Shown here: piece by piece, positions 21,729 to 32,177 of the stretch
Layout: every line of letters starts with the position of its first letter
How positions within the stretch are numbered: the first letter of the stretch is position 1
Notes under the pieces: generated by a model
The model's input: the letters and a program-made list of their open reading frames with translations, nothing else
The model's database searches: none
Told to the model about the DNA's origin: nothing
Source: Candidatus Tayloriibacteriota bacterium
Lineage (GTDB): Bacteria; Patescibacteriota; Minisyncoccia; Phycocordibacterales; CAIZLB01
Length of the DNA: 52,874 nt
Assembly: GCA_018883165.1 (NCBI GenBank)
Contig: VEQN01000005.1
Span: forward strand, 1 to 52,874
Direction of reading: 5' to 3'
Made by a program: the position numbers and the translations under genes

Positions 21729-22529
21729 TTACTGAAGCTTAAATGCTGAAATAGCGTTATTTAACAAGGCTATTCTGACTGTCTCAAATTCCAGACCCTT
21801 AATCTCCGCTATCTTTTTAACCACCTCAGTGACATACAAGGGTTCGTTCCGTCTCCCCCTGAAAGGCACCGGGGCAACAAATGGACAGTCGGTCTCAGAA
21901 AGCATCCTATTTAATGGCACAAAACGAACTAGTTCCTCATACTGCTTCGCAAACGTGATTACACCCGTGAAAGATATTGTGAATCCCAAATCCAAGAATG
22001 CCTGTGCTTCCTCAATGCTACCAGCAAAGAAGTGTGCATTCCCTCTCAATTTTGTACCATACACACTGAAGCAATCTTTAAGTATTTCTAAAATCTTTCC
22101 ATATGATTCTCTCGCATGAATCATTATTGGCTTATCATATTTCACCGCAAGAGCAATTTGTGCTCGGAAATCCTCTTCTTGAATTCTCAAATATTCCTCC
22201 TTGTTTTCCGCTGGGTCAAGCCTATATACATCAATACCACACTCTCCTACCGCAACGGTCTTTTGATGAGCAACCAACGGCTCAAAATCATGAGTATTAA
22301 ATCTGTTCATAGGTGTTACCTCAGTTGGATGAAGTCCGACAATACCGTATACGCCATCATATTTCTCAGACAAACTCACAATTTGTTTTGATGCCTCAAG
22401 AGTAGTACCGACATTAATCATCAGTACTCCTGCTTCCTTTGCACGTGAAAGGACTTCCTCCCGATCCGGGTCATACTCTTCGAAGTTTACATGTGCATGT
22501 ACGTCAATGTATTTTGCAGATTCAATCAT
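21729..22529 (-). CDS. TatD family metal-dependent hydrolase
   Basis: YIDVHAHVNFEEYDPDREEVLSRAKEAGV, GLHPTEV, MIHARESYG, LSETDCPFVAPVPFRGRRNEPLYV. Confidence 0.95.
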   Translation of the reverse strand: MIESAKYIDVHAHVNFEEYDPDREEVLSRAKEAGVLMINVGTTLEASKQIVSLSEKYDGVYGIVGLHPTEVTPMNRFNTHDFEPLVAHQKTVAVGECGIDVYRLDPAENKEEYLRIQEEDFRAQIALAVKYDKPIMIHARESYGKILEILKDCFSVYGTKLRGNAHFFAGSIEEAQAFLDLGFTISFTGVITFAKQYEELVRFVPLNRMLSETDCPFVAPVPFRGRRNEPLYVTEVVKKIAEIKGLEFETVRIALLNNAISAFKLQ

Positions 22530-22595
22530 ATATACGGTATATCATAGTATTTGACAGTAGTATTGCAAGGTGTACGATTTGTGTAGATATACGGA

Positions 22596-22636
22596 GCATA
22601 GAGATGTGTACATATCTTGTGAGCACATCCCTATGC
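22596..22636 (+). promoter_or_regulatory. Inverted repeat upstream of a small membrane-protein gene
   Basis: gcatagagatgtg ... cacatccctatgc, 12 of 13 pairs. Confidence 0.5.
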
Positions 22637-22688
22637 TTAGCGAACATTCTGTTCTCTGACATAGTTCCAACCAGAAATTCACCCTTCT

Positions 22689-22973
22689 ATGCCAGACTCA
22701 ATCTACCACACCATCTCCTCGATCATCGCAGCATTAATGCTGTATGCATTCTACACACACAGCTTCATGCTTCTCTCTGCCTGCCTCATCTGGTATGGCA
22801 TCGGCATCTATGCTGCAAACTCGCACCTTAACTGGTGCAAGAATGCTGGAAAACATGTCGAGCATCCCTGGAGATTTTTCTGTTGGTTCTCATTCAATGG
22901 TGTCATACTCCTCATCGCAACAAAAACGTATGAGATGTGGCACTCAAAGACTCAAAATCAACTGACTGAATGA
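22689..22973 (+). CDS. Small integral membrane protein, unknown function
   Basis: 94-aa ORF with three hydrophobic stretches, followed by a terminator; bounded by two minus-strand genes. Confidence 0.55.
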   Translation: MPDSIYHTISSIIAALMLYAFYTHSFMLLSACLIWYGIGIYAANSHLNWCKNAGKHVEHPWRFFCWFSFNGVILLIATKTYEMWHSKTQNQLTE

Positions 22974-22985
22974 AATTCCAGTTCA

Positions 22986-23012
22986 GACACCCGTTCCCAT
23001 TAGAACACGGGT
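22986..23012. terminator. Terminator hairpin between convergent genes
   Basis: 'acacccgttcccattagaacacgggtgt' followed by T-rich sequence. Confidence 0.7.
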
Positions 23013-23013
23013 G

Positions 23014-24462
23014 TTACTCTTTTCTCAAAAACAGTGGTTCAACAGGCATCTTATTCTGCTTCACACATTCTTTTATTTTCTTTGAAGTATCTGGGAGAAG
23101 TGGTTGTAACATTAATGCAACACTGTAGAGAGCAATCACAAGTTCTTGTATGAGGACCACGCCTGTTTCTTTATCTGTCTTAATAACTGAAAAAGGTTTT
23201 TTCTCTTGTATAAAGAGATCAAGACTTTGTATACGTGACCACACAAATTGTGATACTTTAACAAAGTCGTATTCTGCACAAATATCAAAAAAAGTATCTG
23301 GAATCTGGACACCACTCACATCTACAGGCCCAACAAGATTAGCCTCCGCCATTTTCATAATTCTACTGGTTAGGTTTCCAATCCCGTTCGCAAGCTTCGC
23401 ATTGTATGCCTCTTTGAATCTCTCCATCGTAAATGGACTATCCTCGAATGCTGACAACTCTGAAAGACAGAAGAATCGCAAAGCATCTGTCCCATATTCT
23501 TTCACTACATCATACGGATTAACAACATTACCAAGTGATTTAGACATCTTTACACCACCCTCCCCTGTGAGAAAACCATCAATCACAATCTGATGCGTAT
23601 TTGGGAGATGAGCAGCCATGAGCATCGCTTGCCACATTGCTGACTGTTGTCTTAAGTTATCCTTTCCACAATATTGTATTGGGGTTCCGTTTCTCCAATA
23701 TATATCAAATGCATCTTCATCTGTTGGCCACCCAAGTGTTGAGATGTAGTTTACCAATGCATCAAACCATACATACATTACATGTTCCTCATCACCTGGA
23801 ACAGGAACACCCCATGACATTTTGCTTTTTTGTCTTGAGATACTAAAGTCTTGCAGTCCACGACTTACAAATGATTTAATCTCATTGAATCGAAAATCTG
23901 GTATTACAAAGTTAGGATGTGATTCATAGAAAGAGAGAAGTTTCTCACCAAATTCCGAGAATTTAAAGAAGTAATTTTCTTCCTCAATAAGTTCCAACTC
24001 TTTGTTTGGATGTATTGGACACTTACCATCAACAAGCTCAGAATCAGTTTTCTCAAGCTCACATCCTACACAATATTTAGCTTGATAGTTTTTCTTATAT
24101 ATATACCCATTCTGAAAACACCTGTTCCAGAACTCTTGTGCTGCTTTTTCATGCTTTGGATCAGTTGTACGAATGAAATGTACATCATTTGAGATATGTA
24201 AAAGATCTTTGAGACCCTTAAATTGTTCTGCATAACCATCCACATATGTCTGTACGCTTTTCCCCTCTTTCAAAGCAGCATCATAGAGCTTCTGACCATG
24301 CTCATCTGTTCCAGTATTAAAAAACACCTCATATCCCTGAAGCTTCTTCACTCGTGCAACAGCATCAGCCCTGATGAGTTCCGTAGCAAAGCCAACATGC
24401 GGATCCGCATTTACATACGGCAATGTTGTGGTTATATAGAAATGTTTTTTTGCTGATTCCAT
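23014..24462 (-). CDS. metG: Methionyl-tRNA synthetase
   Basis: TTTLPYVNADPHVGFATELIRADAVAR (HIGH-like), GVKMSKSLGNVVNPYDVVKEYGTDALRFF. Confidence 0.97.
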   Translation of the reverse strand: MESAKKHFYITTTLPYVNADPHVGFATELIRADAVARVKKLQGYEVFFNTGTDEHGQKLYDAALKEGKSVQTYVDGYAEQFKGLKDLLHISNDVHFIRTTDPKHEKAAQEFWNRCFQNGYIYKKNYQAKYCVGCELEKTDSELVDGKCPIHPNKELELIEEENYFFKFSEFGEKLLSFYESHPNFVIPDFRFNEIKSFVSRGLQDFSISRQKSKMSWGVPVPGDEEHVMYVWFDALVNYISTLGWPTDEDAFDIYWRNGTPIQYCGKDNLRQQSAMWQAMLMAAHLPNTHQIVIDGFLTGEGGVKMSKSLGNVVNPYDVVKEYGTDALRFFCLSELSAFEDSPFTMERFKEAYNAKLANGIGNLTSRIMKMAEANLVGPVDVSGVQIPDTFFDICAEYDFVKVSQFVWSRIQSLDLFIQEKKPFSVIKTDKETGVVLIQELVIALYSVALMLQPLLPDTSKKIKECVKQNKMPVEPLFLRKE

Positions 24463-24500
24463 ATATCGGAAATACTAGCACGAATCCTTTGTATTTAGAA

Positions 24501-25586
24501 TTAGGTAATATTCTCTGTTGTACTAAACCTCTTGTTCTTTTCAACGTCTTCAATGAGTTCCATAAGTACTACAGAAAGAGGTACAGCAAGAAGTGCTCCG
24601 ACGAGACCGGCAAGTTCTGCACCGGCAACAAGGGCAATGATGACCATCAATGGAGGGATGCCAATGACTTTTTTAGCAACCAGTGGGTACATAATATGAG
24701 ATTCAATTTGTTGTATGACAACGTAGATGGCAATGACGATGAGTCCTAGTCCAAAACCACCATCAAGTGTTGCTAGGATAAATGCTGGAATCGCTGAGAT
24801 GGACATACCAACAATCGGTACGAGTTCAAATATGGCAGCGAGGAATGCAAGAAGCAGTGCATGAGGAATACCTGCGATTAAGAGAGCAACATAAGTCAAG
24901 ACCCCTACAAATAGACCGAGGAGCAATTGTCCCTGCATCCATTTACCAATTTTGTTTTGTGATCTCTGCCACAATCCTTTCACATACTTTTCATATCGAA
25001 GAGGTGTAATGATTGATAAGAACTCACCGACACCATCATCCCGCACAGAGAGATAGAACGATATTACCACCACAAGCACAATACTCACGACACCTCCAAA
25101 AAATCCTGTCACCGTATCAAACAAACCTCCAGAAAATTGTGAGAGAGCGCCCGCAGTGTATCCTGCCAAATCACCAATTGAAATTGTATTCGGAATATCT
25201 GGGAAGAATGTCTTTACACTCTTGTATGCGTTACCTGTGAGTGGGTTGAATATATCAATAGTTTTTACATATTTAGGCAAACTATTTAACGCTGATGCGG
25301 TTTCAGAAAATAGTGGAGGTACCACAAACGAAAATGTTGCTGCTGCGACAGCTGCAATTCCGATATACATAATTGAAGCTGCAAATACTCTTTGTATCCC
25401 CCTTCTAGTTAACCATCGTGTTCCTGGCTCAATTACAGATGCAATTACCACAGCAGAGATGAGAACCAAGATGAGGCCCCTGAGTGTAATTGCTGCATAA
25501 ATACACAAAACAAAAATGGCAACCTTGAACAGAGTGCCCATGCTAATTTCTATTGTCAATTTTTGTTTTGGTCGAGGCTCTTCCAT
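24501..25586 (-). CDS. AI-2E family transporter (PerM/YdiK-like)
   Basis: Multi-TM; LAGIPHALLLAFLAAIFELVPIVGMSISAIPAFILA; PLVAKKVIGIPPLMVIIALVAGAELAGLVGALLAVPL. Confidence 0.93.
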   Translation of the reverse strand: MEEPRPKQKLTIEISMGTLFKVAIFVLCIYAAITLRGLILVLISAVVIASVIEPGTRWLTRRGIQRVFAASIMYIGIAAVAAATFSFVVPPLFSETASALNSLPKYVKTIDIFNPLTGNAYKSVKTFFPDIPNTISIGDLAGYTAGALSQFSGGLFDTVTGFFGGVVSIVLVVVISFYLSVRDDGVGEFLSIITPLRYEKYVKGLWQRSQNKIGKWMQGQLLLGLFVGVLTYVALLIAGIPHALLLAFLAAIFELVPIVGMSISAIPAFILATLDGGFGLGLIVIAIYVVIQQIESHIMYPLVAKKVIGIPPLMVIIALVAGAELAGLVGALLAVPLSVVLMELIEDVEKNKRFSTTENIT

Positions 25587-25665
25587 GGGTCTAAGTTGTA
25601 CTTACAGAATACCACTTGAACCCATAGACGTGAAGAGAGGTTTAATATTACAAAATCCCCTTAAT

Positions 25666-26955
25666 TTACCTTATCTTTTTGAGGTACTCTACGAATTGTG
25701 GTTTGTCTTTTTCCCTGAATGGACCAACTATTGCCAAGTTCGCTTTTTGTGCCTGAATTAAATCTTTAGCCACCATATGTACCTGTTTAGATGTAATAGA
25801 AGAAATCTCATCCGCTCGTGTCTTAGGGAGTGAAAATTTTCCTTTAACAACCTCCTCTCTTCCAAAGAAGTTCGCGTAGTCTTCAACAGTTTCAAGATGA
25901 AGCACAAGACCTGACAATCGATACTCTCTGACTTTCTCCATCTCATGTTCTGTTACCCCTTCCTTTTTTATCTTAACCAACTCTTCAACAATTCCCTGGA
26001 TTGCTTCCCCTACTCGATCATTTGAAACACCCGCAGATACGGTTAACTCACCTGTATCAAAACCTGTATTCAAATTTGCATATACGTAATAGCAGATACC
26101 AAGTTCTTCCCTCATCTTATGATACAAACGAGAACTCATACCACCCGAGAGCGCAGCGATGAGTGACTTACCAGCTTGTACTCGCTTATCTCTAAAATCA
26201 AACCCCCTAAACGAAAGGACCAGATGCGTCTGATCTGTTTCTTTGTATTGTATAGACACTTGAGGCTGATTCTGTGAGACCGATGTCTTTTGGAATTGAT
26301 TCTTCTTTCCCGACTTTAATGTACCAAACAATTTCTGTATATCTGTATCAGCACTTTTTTCAGCAATATTACCTGCGACAATAACCACTGTATTCTTGGC
26401 AGTATATTGACCACTGTGATATTTCAACAAATTGTCTCTGTTAAATGAACTTACAGTTTCTTTGGTTCCAATAATATCTCTTCCCGCAGGTTGGTCACCA
26501 TACAACAATTCAGAAGAGAGCTTCTGAACTCGGTATTGGGGATCATCCATATACATATTCATCTCTTGGATAACCACTCCTTGTTCTTTTTTAATCTCAT
26601 CCTCCGGAAACACTGAGTTTAAATATATATCAGACACCATCTCAATAATCTTCGCACCGTGTTTTTTATGTGCTCGTGCATAGTAACCAGTATATGCTCT
26701 TCCAGTGAACGCATTGTAGTCAGCACCAATCCTATCAAACTCCAACGCAATATCTTTTGCAGTTGGTCTTTTTACAGTTCCCTTGAAACACATATGTTCC
26801 AAGAAATGTGCCAATCCACTTTCTATCTTTGTCTCAAAATCTGCTCCAGTACCCACAAGAACCATAGCTAAGACAGTCTCAGTGTTCTTCATCGGAATAT
26901 ATAGATATCGGAGCCCGTTTGTAAGTGTCTTTTTCTTTGGAATTGGTGTTTGCAT
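25666..26955 (-). CDS. M16 family (insulinase-like) zinc peptidase
   Basis: HFLEHMCFKGT (HxxEH) and M16 domain organisation. Confidence 0.93.
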   Translation of the reverse strand: MQTPIPKKKTLTNGLRYLYIPMKNTETVLAMVLVGTGADFETKIESGLAHFLEHMCFKGTVKRPTAKDIALEFDRIGADYNAFTGRAYTGYYARAHKKHGAKIIEMVSDIYLNSVFPEDEIKKEQGVVIQEMNMYMDDPQYRVQKLSSELLYGDQPAGRDIIGTKETVSSFNRDNLLKYHSGQYTAKNTVVIVAGNIAEKSADTDIQKLFGTLKSGKKNQFQKTSVSQNQPQVSIQYKETDQTHLVLSFRGFDFRDKRVQAGKSLIAALSGGMSSRLYHKMREELGICYYVYANLNTGFDTGELTVSAGVSNDRVGEAIQGIVEELVKIKKEGVTEHEMEKVREYRLSGLVLHLETVEDYANFFGREEVVKGKFSLPKTRADEISSITSKQVHMVAKDLIQAQKANLAIVGPFREKDKPQFVEYLKKIR

Positions 26956-26977
26956 ATACCTGAAGTCTACATAAACA

Positions 26978-27018
26978 AAAACAGCCTAGCAACTTGCGTT
27001 GCTAGGCTGATGTTTTTT
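26978..27018 (-). terminator. Terminator of the 27056-27619 gene
   Basis: cagcctagcaac/gttgctaggctg stem followed by T-run on minus strand. Confidence 0.8.
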
Positions 27019-27055
27019 GGAGCCCGAGAATGTCTTACTCGACAACCACAGGTGT

Positions 27056-27619
27056 TCAAGACGACGGTGCCTCTGCCGAACGATCAGAAGCCTCATCAGG
27101 TTCATCAAGCTCACCCCGCATATCAGCACGGAGCACCGCTTCGCGAAGTGGCACTCGTGGTTTTGTAGGAAGCGGAGCCTCCACGAGCAGATCTTCTGGT
27201 GGCGATCTCCGCCACGACAGATGAACAGTGAAACCCAGATCCCGATTCGTAAGCACCGCAAACCAGCGCTCCGTATCATGATCAGAGTATGCACTCGCGT
27301 CATCTGCAAACCCCCGACTCTCAAGGATACTGAGCGCAGCTTTGAAATCATCTTTGTCGATTGCTCGCAGAGCGAAATGGCAAGTTGACGCTGGGTGAAC
27401 CCCAGAAACAACCTTCACAGGAAGACTTCCGGGTTTCCCCACGAAGATGAATCCAGTGTCTTCACTCAAGTCCACACCTTCAGGAAGCCGAGCGCCGAGA
27501 TGCTTCATTGCCCAAGCAATGGCATGTTTTTTTGATTTGCCAGTGTGGATTGCAACCACCGATCCGTAATCTTGGACCAATTTTCCATCGTTAACCAGGT
27601 CTTTGAGCGTGGTGCTCAT
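27056..27619 (-). CDS. Hypothetical protein (start assigned at M44 of the ORF track)
   Basis: GGAGG Shine-Dalgarno 8 nt upstream of ATG (ggaggaaattcagATG); strong terminator downstream; unusually GC-rich coding sequence. Confidence 0.6.
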   Translation of the reverse strand: MSTTLKDLVNDGKLVQDYGSVVAIHTGKSKKHAIAWAMKHLGARLPEGVDLSEDTGFIFVGKPGSLPVKVVSGVHPASTCHFALRAIDKDDFKAALSILESRGFADDASAYSDHDTERWFAVLTNRDLGFTVHLSWRRSPPEDLLVEAPLPTKPRVPLREAVLRADMRGELDEPDEASDRSAEAPSS

Positions 27620-27766
27620 CTGAATTTCCTCCATATCAAACTTCCAGATGTTTGATTTGTTGTGTTGAGGTGCTACACGCTTGGTTTTAAGCCATGCGTA
27701 TGTTTCTTTTGTCTGGACAAAAGATCCTGGATAGGAGAGTACCACCAAAATATTGGTTTGGCAAGG

Positions 27767-29188
27767 TTAGAGATTGGACTGAATTTTTGACACAAGATCA
27801 GGTATTGCAATTCTCTCCTGCTCACCCGTATCTCTGAATCTGATTGTTACAGTATCTTTCTTTTCATCTGTTGCTTCAACAGTATCAAAATCAACCACTA
27901 CACAGAACGGTGTACCAATTTCGTCTTGCCGTCGATATCTTTTACCAATGTTTCCATTATCATCAAACAGTACACGACCAGGAAATACTTTTCGGAGCGT
28001 CGTGTAAATCTCTCTTGCCTTCTCAACAAGCTGCGGTTTGTTTTTTAGAAGTGGAGACACTGCAACCAAAACAGGTGCAACTTTTGGAGAGAGCTTTAAA
28101 TATGCTCTAGGCTCACCACCGAGATTATCCTCTGTGTATGCATTGGAAAGTACTGCGAGGAAAAGTCGTCCTACTCCAAATGTCGGTTCAATACAATGTG
28201 GAATGAGTCGTTTCTTCTCTGGATCAATTTCTGCTTCATCAAAGTATGAAATATCTGTTCCAGATGCTGTCTGGTGTGCCTTAAGATCGAAGTCAGTTCG
28301 GTATGCAAGACCCAAAAGCTCTTTCTGACCAAACGGAAAATCAAACTCTGTATCAACACTATGTTTTGAATAGTGGGCACGATCTGCTTCTGGTACCACA
28401 ATCTTATGGAGCTTGTCCTTACTCAAACCAATTTCATACAAGAAATCTAACTGCTCTTTGTAGAGACTTTCAAATATCTCTTCCCATTGTTCTGGTCGAA
28501 TGAAATATTCGATTTCCATTTGTTCCAATTCACGCACTCGGAAGATGAAGTCTCTTGGTGCAATTTCATTTCTAAATGCTTTACCAATCTGTGCAATACC
28601 AAATGGGAGTTTCGGGTGGAATGAATCAACAACATTCTTAAAGTTTACGAAAATACCCTGTGCTGTTTCAGGTCTAAGATATGAGATTGAAGCCTCATCT
28701 TGAGTTGCACCGACATGTGTCTTAAACATCATATTGAACTGCCGTACATCTCCAAGTGCGTTTCCTTCAGGGCTCTTAATTCCCTTTTCTTTGATGAGTG
28801 CATCCATTTCTGAAATATTCATTCCCCTCGGATCAACACCAACCTCCTCAAGCAAATGGTCAGCTCGATATCTCTTTTTAGTCTTCAAATCTTCTACCAA
28901 CGGATCTGAGAAACCGCCCACGTGTCCTGACGCCTTCCACACCTCCTGATTCATGAGGATCGCAGCATCAACCCCATACATATCTTCTCTGTCGAGTACA
29001 AACTTCTTCCACCACAAATTCTGAATGTTCTGCTTAAGTGCAACACCAAGTGGCCCGTAGTCCCAGGTACCTGCAAGACCACCGTAGATTTCAGATCCTT
29101 GGTATACAAAACCTTTTCTCTTACAGAGAGAAATGATTTTTTCCATAGCATTTTCTGGGTATTTTGCGCTTTGTGATAATTCAGTCAT
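27767..29188 (-). CDS. glyS: Glycyl-tRNA synthetase, class II dimeric type (start trimmed to M34)
   Basis: LCKRKGFVYQGSEIYGGLAGTWDYGPLGVALKQN, RPETAQGIFVNFKNV, GIAQIGKAFRNEIAPRDFIFRVRELEQMEIEYF. Confidence 0.97.
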   Translation of the reverse strand: MTELSQSAKYPENAMEKIISLCKRKGFVYQGSEIYGGLAGTWDYGPLGVALKQNIQNLWWKKFVLDREDMYGVDAAILMNQEVWKASGHVGGFSDPLVEDLKTKKRYRADHLLEEVGVDPRGMNISEMDALIKEKGIKSPEGNALGDVRQFNMMFKTHVGATQDEASISYLRPETAQGIFVNFKNVVDSFHPKLPFGIAQIGKAFRNEIAPRDFIFRVRELEQMEIEYFIRPEQWEEIFESLYKEQLDFLYEIGLSKDKLHKIVVPEADRAHYSKHSVDTEFDFPFGQKELLGLAYRTDFDLKAHQTASGTDISYFDEAEIDPEKKRLIPHCIEPTFGVGRLFLAVLSNAYTEDNLGGEPRAYLKLSPKVAPVLVAVSPLLKNKPQLVEKAREIYTTLRKVFPGRVLFDDNGNIGKRYRRQDEIGTPFCVVVDFDTVEATDEKKDTVTIRFRDTGEQERIAIPDLVSKIQSNL

Positions 29189-29265
29189 ATGTAGGTATAT
29201 TACAGGGATTTGGGTATTTTTCAATATGAAATACAAATACCTTATTTTCATATATACTATATCCC

Positions 29266-30189
29266 ATGAAACGATTTTTAGAAACAATCAAGCTTTCAGT
29301 TGCAAGCAAAGCTTTTTATCAACGAGTTCTTGAAGGGCGAGAACCTATGGGTTTCAGATATTTCTTCTGGCTAAACATGATCTATGCTGTTACCATTGCT
29401 GCAGTATTCCTCCCCATAGTATTTGCCATAACATCCCCAAAGGCGCATCAGGAAGTAATTCAAACTATTCCAGAAAACCTAGAGGTATACGTAAAGAAAG
29501 GTATGGTGAGTACAAATCAACCAGAACCATATGTAGTGGTAAATACGTGGTCAAAAGATAAAAGTGGTGAAGAGGTGGACAAATGTAAAGATGAAAAATG
29601 TACACGACACAAAAAGAGTCCAACCAACCTTGTCGTTATTGATACACAAACACCATTTAGTATTGAGCAGTTCCGATTATACGATACAGCTGTACTTGTA
29701 AAAGCAGACAGTATTATTACCCAGAAAGATAACGGAACAGTGGAGGTAGTTACCAACCCAAAGGAACTAGATTTTACATTTAATCGTGCATGGGTAGAAA
29801 AGATGATCAACAAGTTCTCCTGGCTTGCATACCTTATTCCTGTTGGAATCTTTTTCCTTGGATCAACATTCGGTTACGCCTTTATACTCCTTGCCTATGT
29901 TATCTGGGCACTTATTGCCTGGGCACTCTTGTCTTGGTATCGAAAAGATATAAAAGTAACATTCAGACACGCATACTCAGTCACATTATATGCATCAATC
30001 GTATTCTTTGTACTAGAACTTCTAAGTTACATGCTGCCTTTTGCTGATACAAACACATTCCAATTCATTGTATTCGCAATATTCTTGTATGTCCTCACAA
30101 AGAAGGATACAGAAGTACATGAACATATACCTGGTCAACCAGCAAAGGAAGTTATCGCGGATGATGACAAAAATAACGGAGTAGTATAG
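29266..30189 (+). CDS. DUF1189-like membrane protein
   Basis: N-terminal TM, extracytoplasmic domain, then C-terminal TM bundle typical of DUF1189 proteins. Confidence 0.65.
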   Translation: MKRFLETIKLSVASKAFYQRVLEGREPMGFRYFFWLNMIYAVTIAAVFLPIVFAITSPKAHQEVIQTIPENLEVYVKKGMVSTNQPEPYVVVNTWSKDKSGEEVDKCKDEKCTRHKKSPTNLVVIDTQTPFSIEQFRLYDTAVLVKADSIITQKDNGTVEVVTNPKELDFTFNRAWVEKMINKFSWLAYLIPVGIFFLGSTFGYAFILLAYVIWALIAWALLSWYRKDIKVTFRHAYSVTLYASIVFFVLELLSYMLPFADTNTFQFIVFAIFLYVLTKKDTEVHEHIPGQPAKEVIADDDKNNGVV

Positions 30190-30194
30190 GTAGA

Positions 30195-30229
30195 ATATTA
30201 AAACCCCTCCTCCGAGGGGTTTTAATATT
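30195..30229. terminator. Bidirectional terminator between convergent genes
   Basis: 'aatattaaaacccctcctccgaggggttttaatatt'. Confidence 0.85.
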
Positions 30230-32165
30230 ATCTTCCTCCACCAACCTTTTCTTCCCCAAACTTATATCCCGGATCACTTTCAAGTTTGGTATCGAGATCA
30301 TCTACAGTCTGCTCTACAATGCCACCCGTAAAGGTATCTCGGCCTCGTATACTCTGCTTGGTAATTATCTGCGGAGTTTGTCCAACTTGACCCAAACTTG
30401 GTAGGAATGACACCTGATATGCGAACTCTTTTGCACTTGCTGAAAATCCTGTTCCAGCTGCAAGATCTCCCACTGTCCATGTAAGCTCTCGTGTATCTTC
30501 GTTGTATTTCACTCCTGCATTTCCTGGGTGTGTAATACCAAGCCATTCAACATAAGGTGGCAGTGTTGCTCGATATACCACATCTTTTACATTATTATAT
30601 GAGTTATTGAGACTCACCATGACTGTATATGTTGTGCGCTGATCTGGGACCGGGGTCGATGGGCCAGTATTTTCAAACGGACCCACAGATCGTACAAGTT
30701 TTGATTTGATACCAAGATCAGATGAGACCTTGATTGTCTTAGTCACAGTCGAACTAATCTCTTGAGGCACATTATCTTCGTCTAATCGTTTAGCCTTTAC
30801 GGTAAGATCAAAAGTTAGTGTCTGTCTTCTGAATTCAGAATTATTTTTTAAGGTTGGAGGAAGTGGTGCAAAAGAGAATTGTACACGACCAACAGCACCT
30901 GCTGGTATTTCTTTCAAATCAGCAAGGGTAGTTCTATCCCACATGATTGTATTATCTATTGATCGATAGAATCCTCGCTCCCCTTCTATACTGAGCTTAT
31001 CGAGCATTTCACCACCGAATCGTGCTTCTACTACTACATCTGTAAGTGGAACTGGTAGGTTATTCTGCCATGTTATTTCACCCTTAACATTTACACCGGC
31101 TCTAGCGATATGAGTTGACGCAGTCTTACCATCAAGTGATACGTCAGCACCAAGGAACGGTCGCTTGAGTGCTATTGGTACTGCATTGGTTACGAATATA
31201 GTTCCAATGTCATTCTTATCTTCAGGATTTTCAGTACCGGTATAGAATCGGAACACTCGCTCTTGACTATCCCCTCCAATGAGTGAACCCTTGAGAGTTA
31301 TGATTCGTTCTTCACCAGGTTTAACATCACCAAGTACCCATGTTGTATTTTCAGAAGACGGTACCGGAAATGCTGATATGTATTCAAATCCATATGGGTA
31401 TTCAGCTTTGAGTACCAAACCTTTTATAACATTTGTACTATTTGATTTTACAGTAATCTTAAATTCTGCATATTGTCCAGGAATGATTTCCTTAAACGAA
31501 TCAACATCAACCGCAATCGGTGATGATCCGATGAATATCGGGTAGTCTTTGTCCTTCACAAATATATTACTTGAACCTTCAATTCGATATTCCAAAGATA
31601 CACGAATTCCTTTCTTCAAGTTTTCTTCACCGAACAAAACTGACTTAACTGTTTGTCTTACTGTTTGACCAGGTTTAATTGTACCAATTGGCACCCTATC
31701 ATTTGGTAGTGGTGTTATATGATCCCTAGCACTTCGTGTACCTTCTGGGTACAAAATTACAAGGTCGGCTAGAATGAGATCTGTTTTGTTTCTGTTTGTA
31801 ATATCAATATCTACCGATAACTCTTCCCCTGCTGGTGTTGCAATTGGCCCAAGCATTTTAATATCGATATTGCTGTTAGAAACTGAGTTTGCACCACTAA
31901 ATACCATATATCCAGCAAAAAGTCCTGCAAAGAGAAGACAGATTAAAGCAAGTGTAAATATTTTTTTTGCTATAGACCCTCGATTAGGATCATATTTTCT
32001 AACTTCAACCACAGGATTAACATTCTCCGCATCTTCTCTCCAATCTGACCCAACCATCACACTATGCTTTGGTAGCTTTGCTCGTCTTTGCACAGCAATG
32101 GCATTCTCTTCAGCATTTGAATAGAGTCGTTTTTTTAGTTCTTCAATTTTACCGTCATTTGGCAT
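30228..32165 (-). CDS. Membrane-anchored protein with repeated DUF11/Ig-like extracytoplasmic domains
   Basis: Single TM (FTLALICLLFAGLFAGYMVF) then repeated beta domains (VDIDITNRNKTDLILADLVILYPEGT..., YNNVKDVVYRATLPPYVEWLG...). Confidence 0.65.
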   Translation of the reverse strand: MPNDGKIEELKKRLYSNAEENAIAVQRRAKLPKHSVMVGSDWREDAENVNPVVEVRKYDPNRGSIAKKIFTLALICLLFAGLFAGYMVFSGANSVSNSNIDIKMLGPIATPAGEELSVDIDITNRNKTDLILADLVILYPEGTRSARDHITPLPNDRVPIGTIKPGQTVRQTVKSVLFGEENLKKGIRVSLEYRIEGSSNIFVKDKDYPIFIGSSPIAVDVDSFKEIIPGQYAEFKITVKSNSTNVIKGLVLKAEYPYGFEYISAFPVPSSENTTWVLGDVKPGEERIITLKGSLIGGDSQERVFRFYTGTENPEDKNDIGTIFVTNAVPIALKRPFLGADVSLDGKTASTHIARAGVNVKGEITWQNNLPVPLTDVVVEARFGGEMLDKLSIEGERGFYRSIDNTIMWDRTTLADLKEIPAGAVGRVQFSFAPLPPTLKNNSEFRRQTLTFDLTVKAKRLDEDNVPQEISSTVTKTIKVSSDLGIKSKLVRSVGPFENTGPSTPVPDQRTTYTVMVSLNNSYNNVKDVVYRATLPPYVEWLGITHPGNAGVKYNEDTRELTWTVGDLAAGTGFSASAKEFAYQVSFLPSLGQVGQTPQIITKQSIRGRDTFTGGIVEQTVDDLDTKLESDPGYKFGEEKVGGGR

Positions 32166-32177
32166 GTCAAAAGTATA

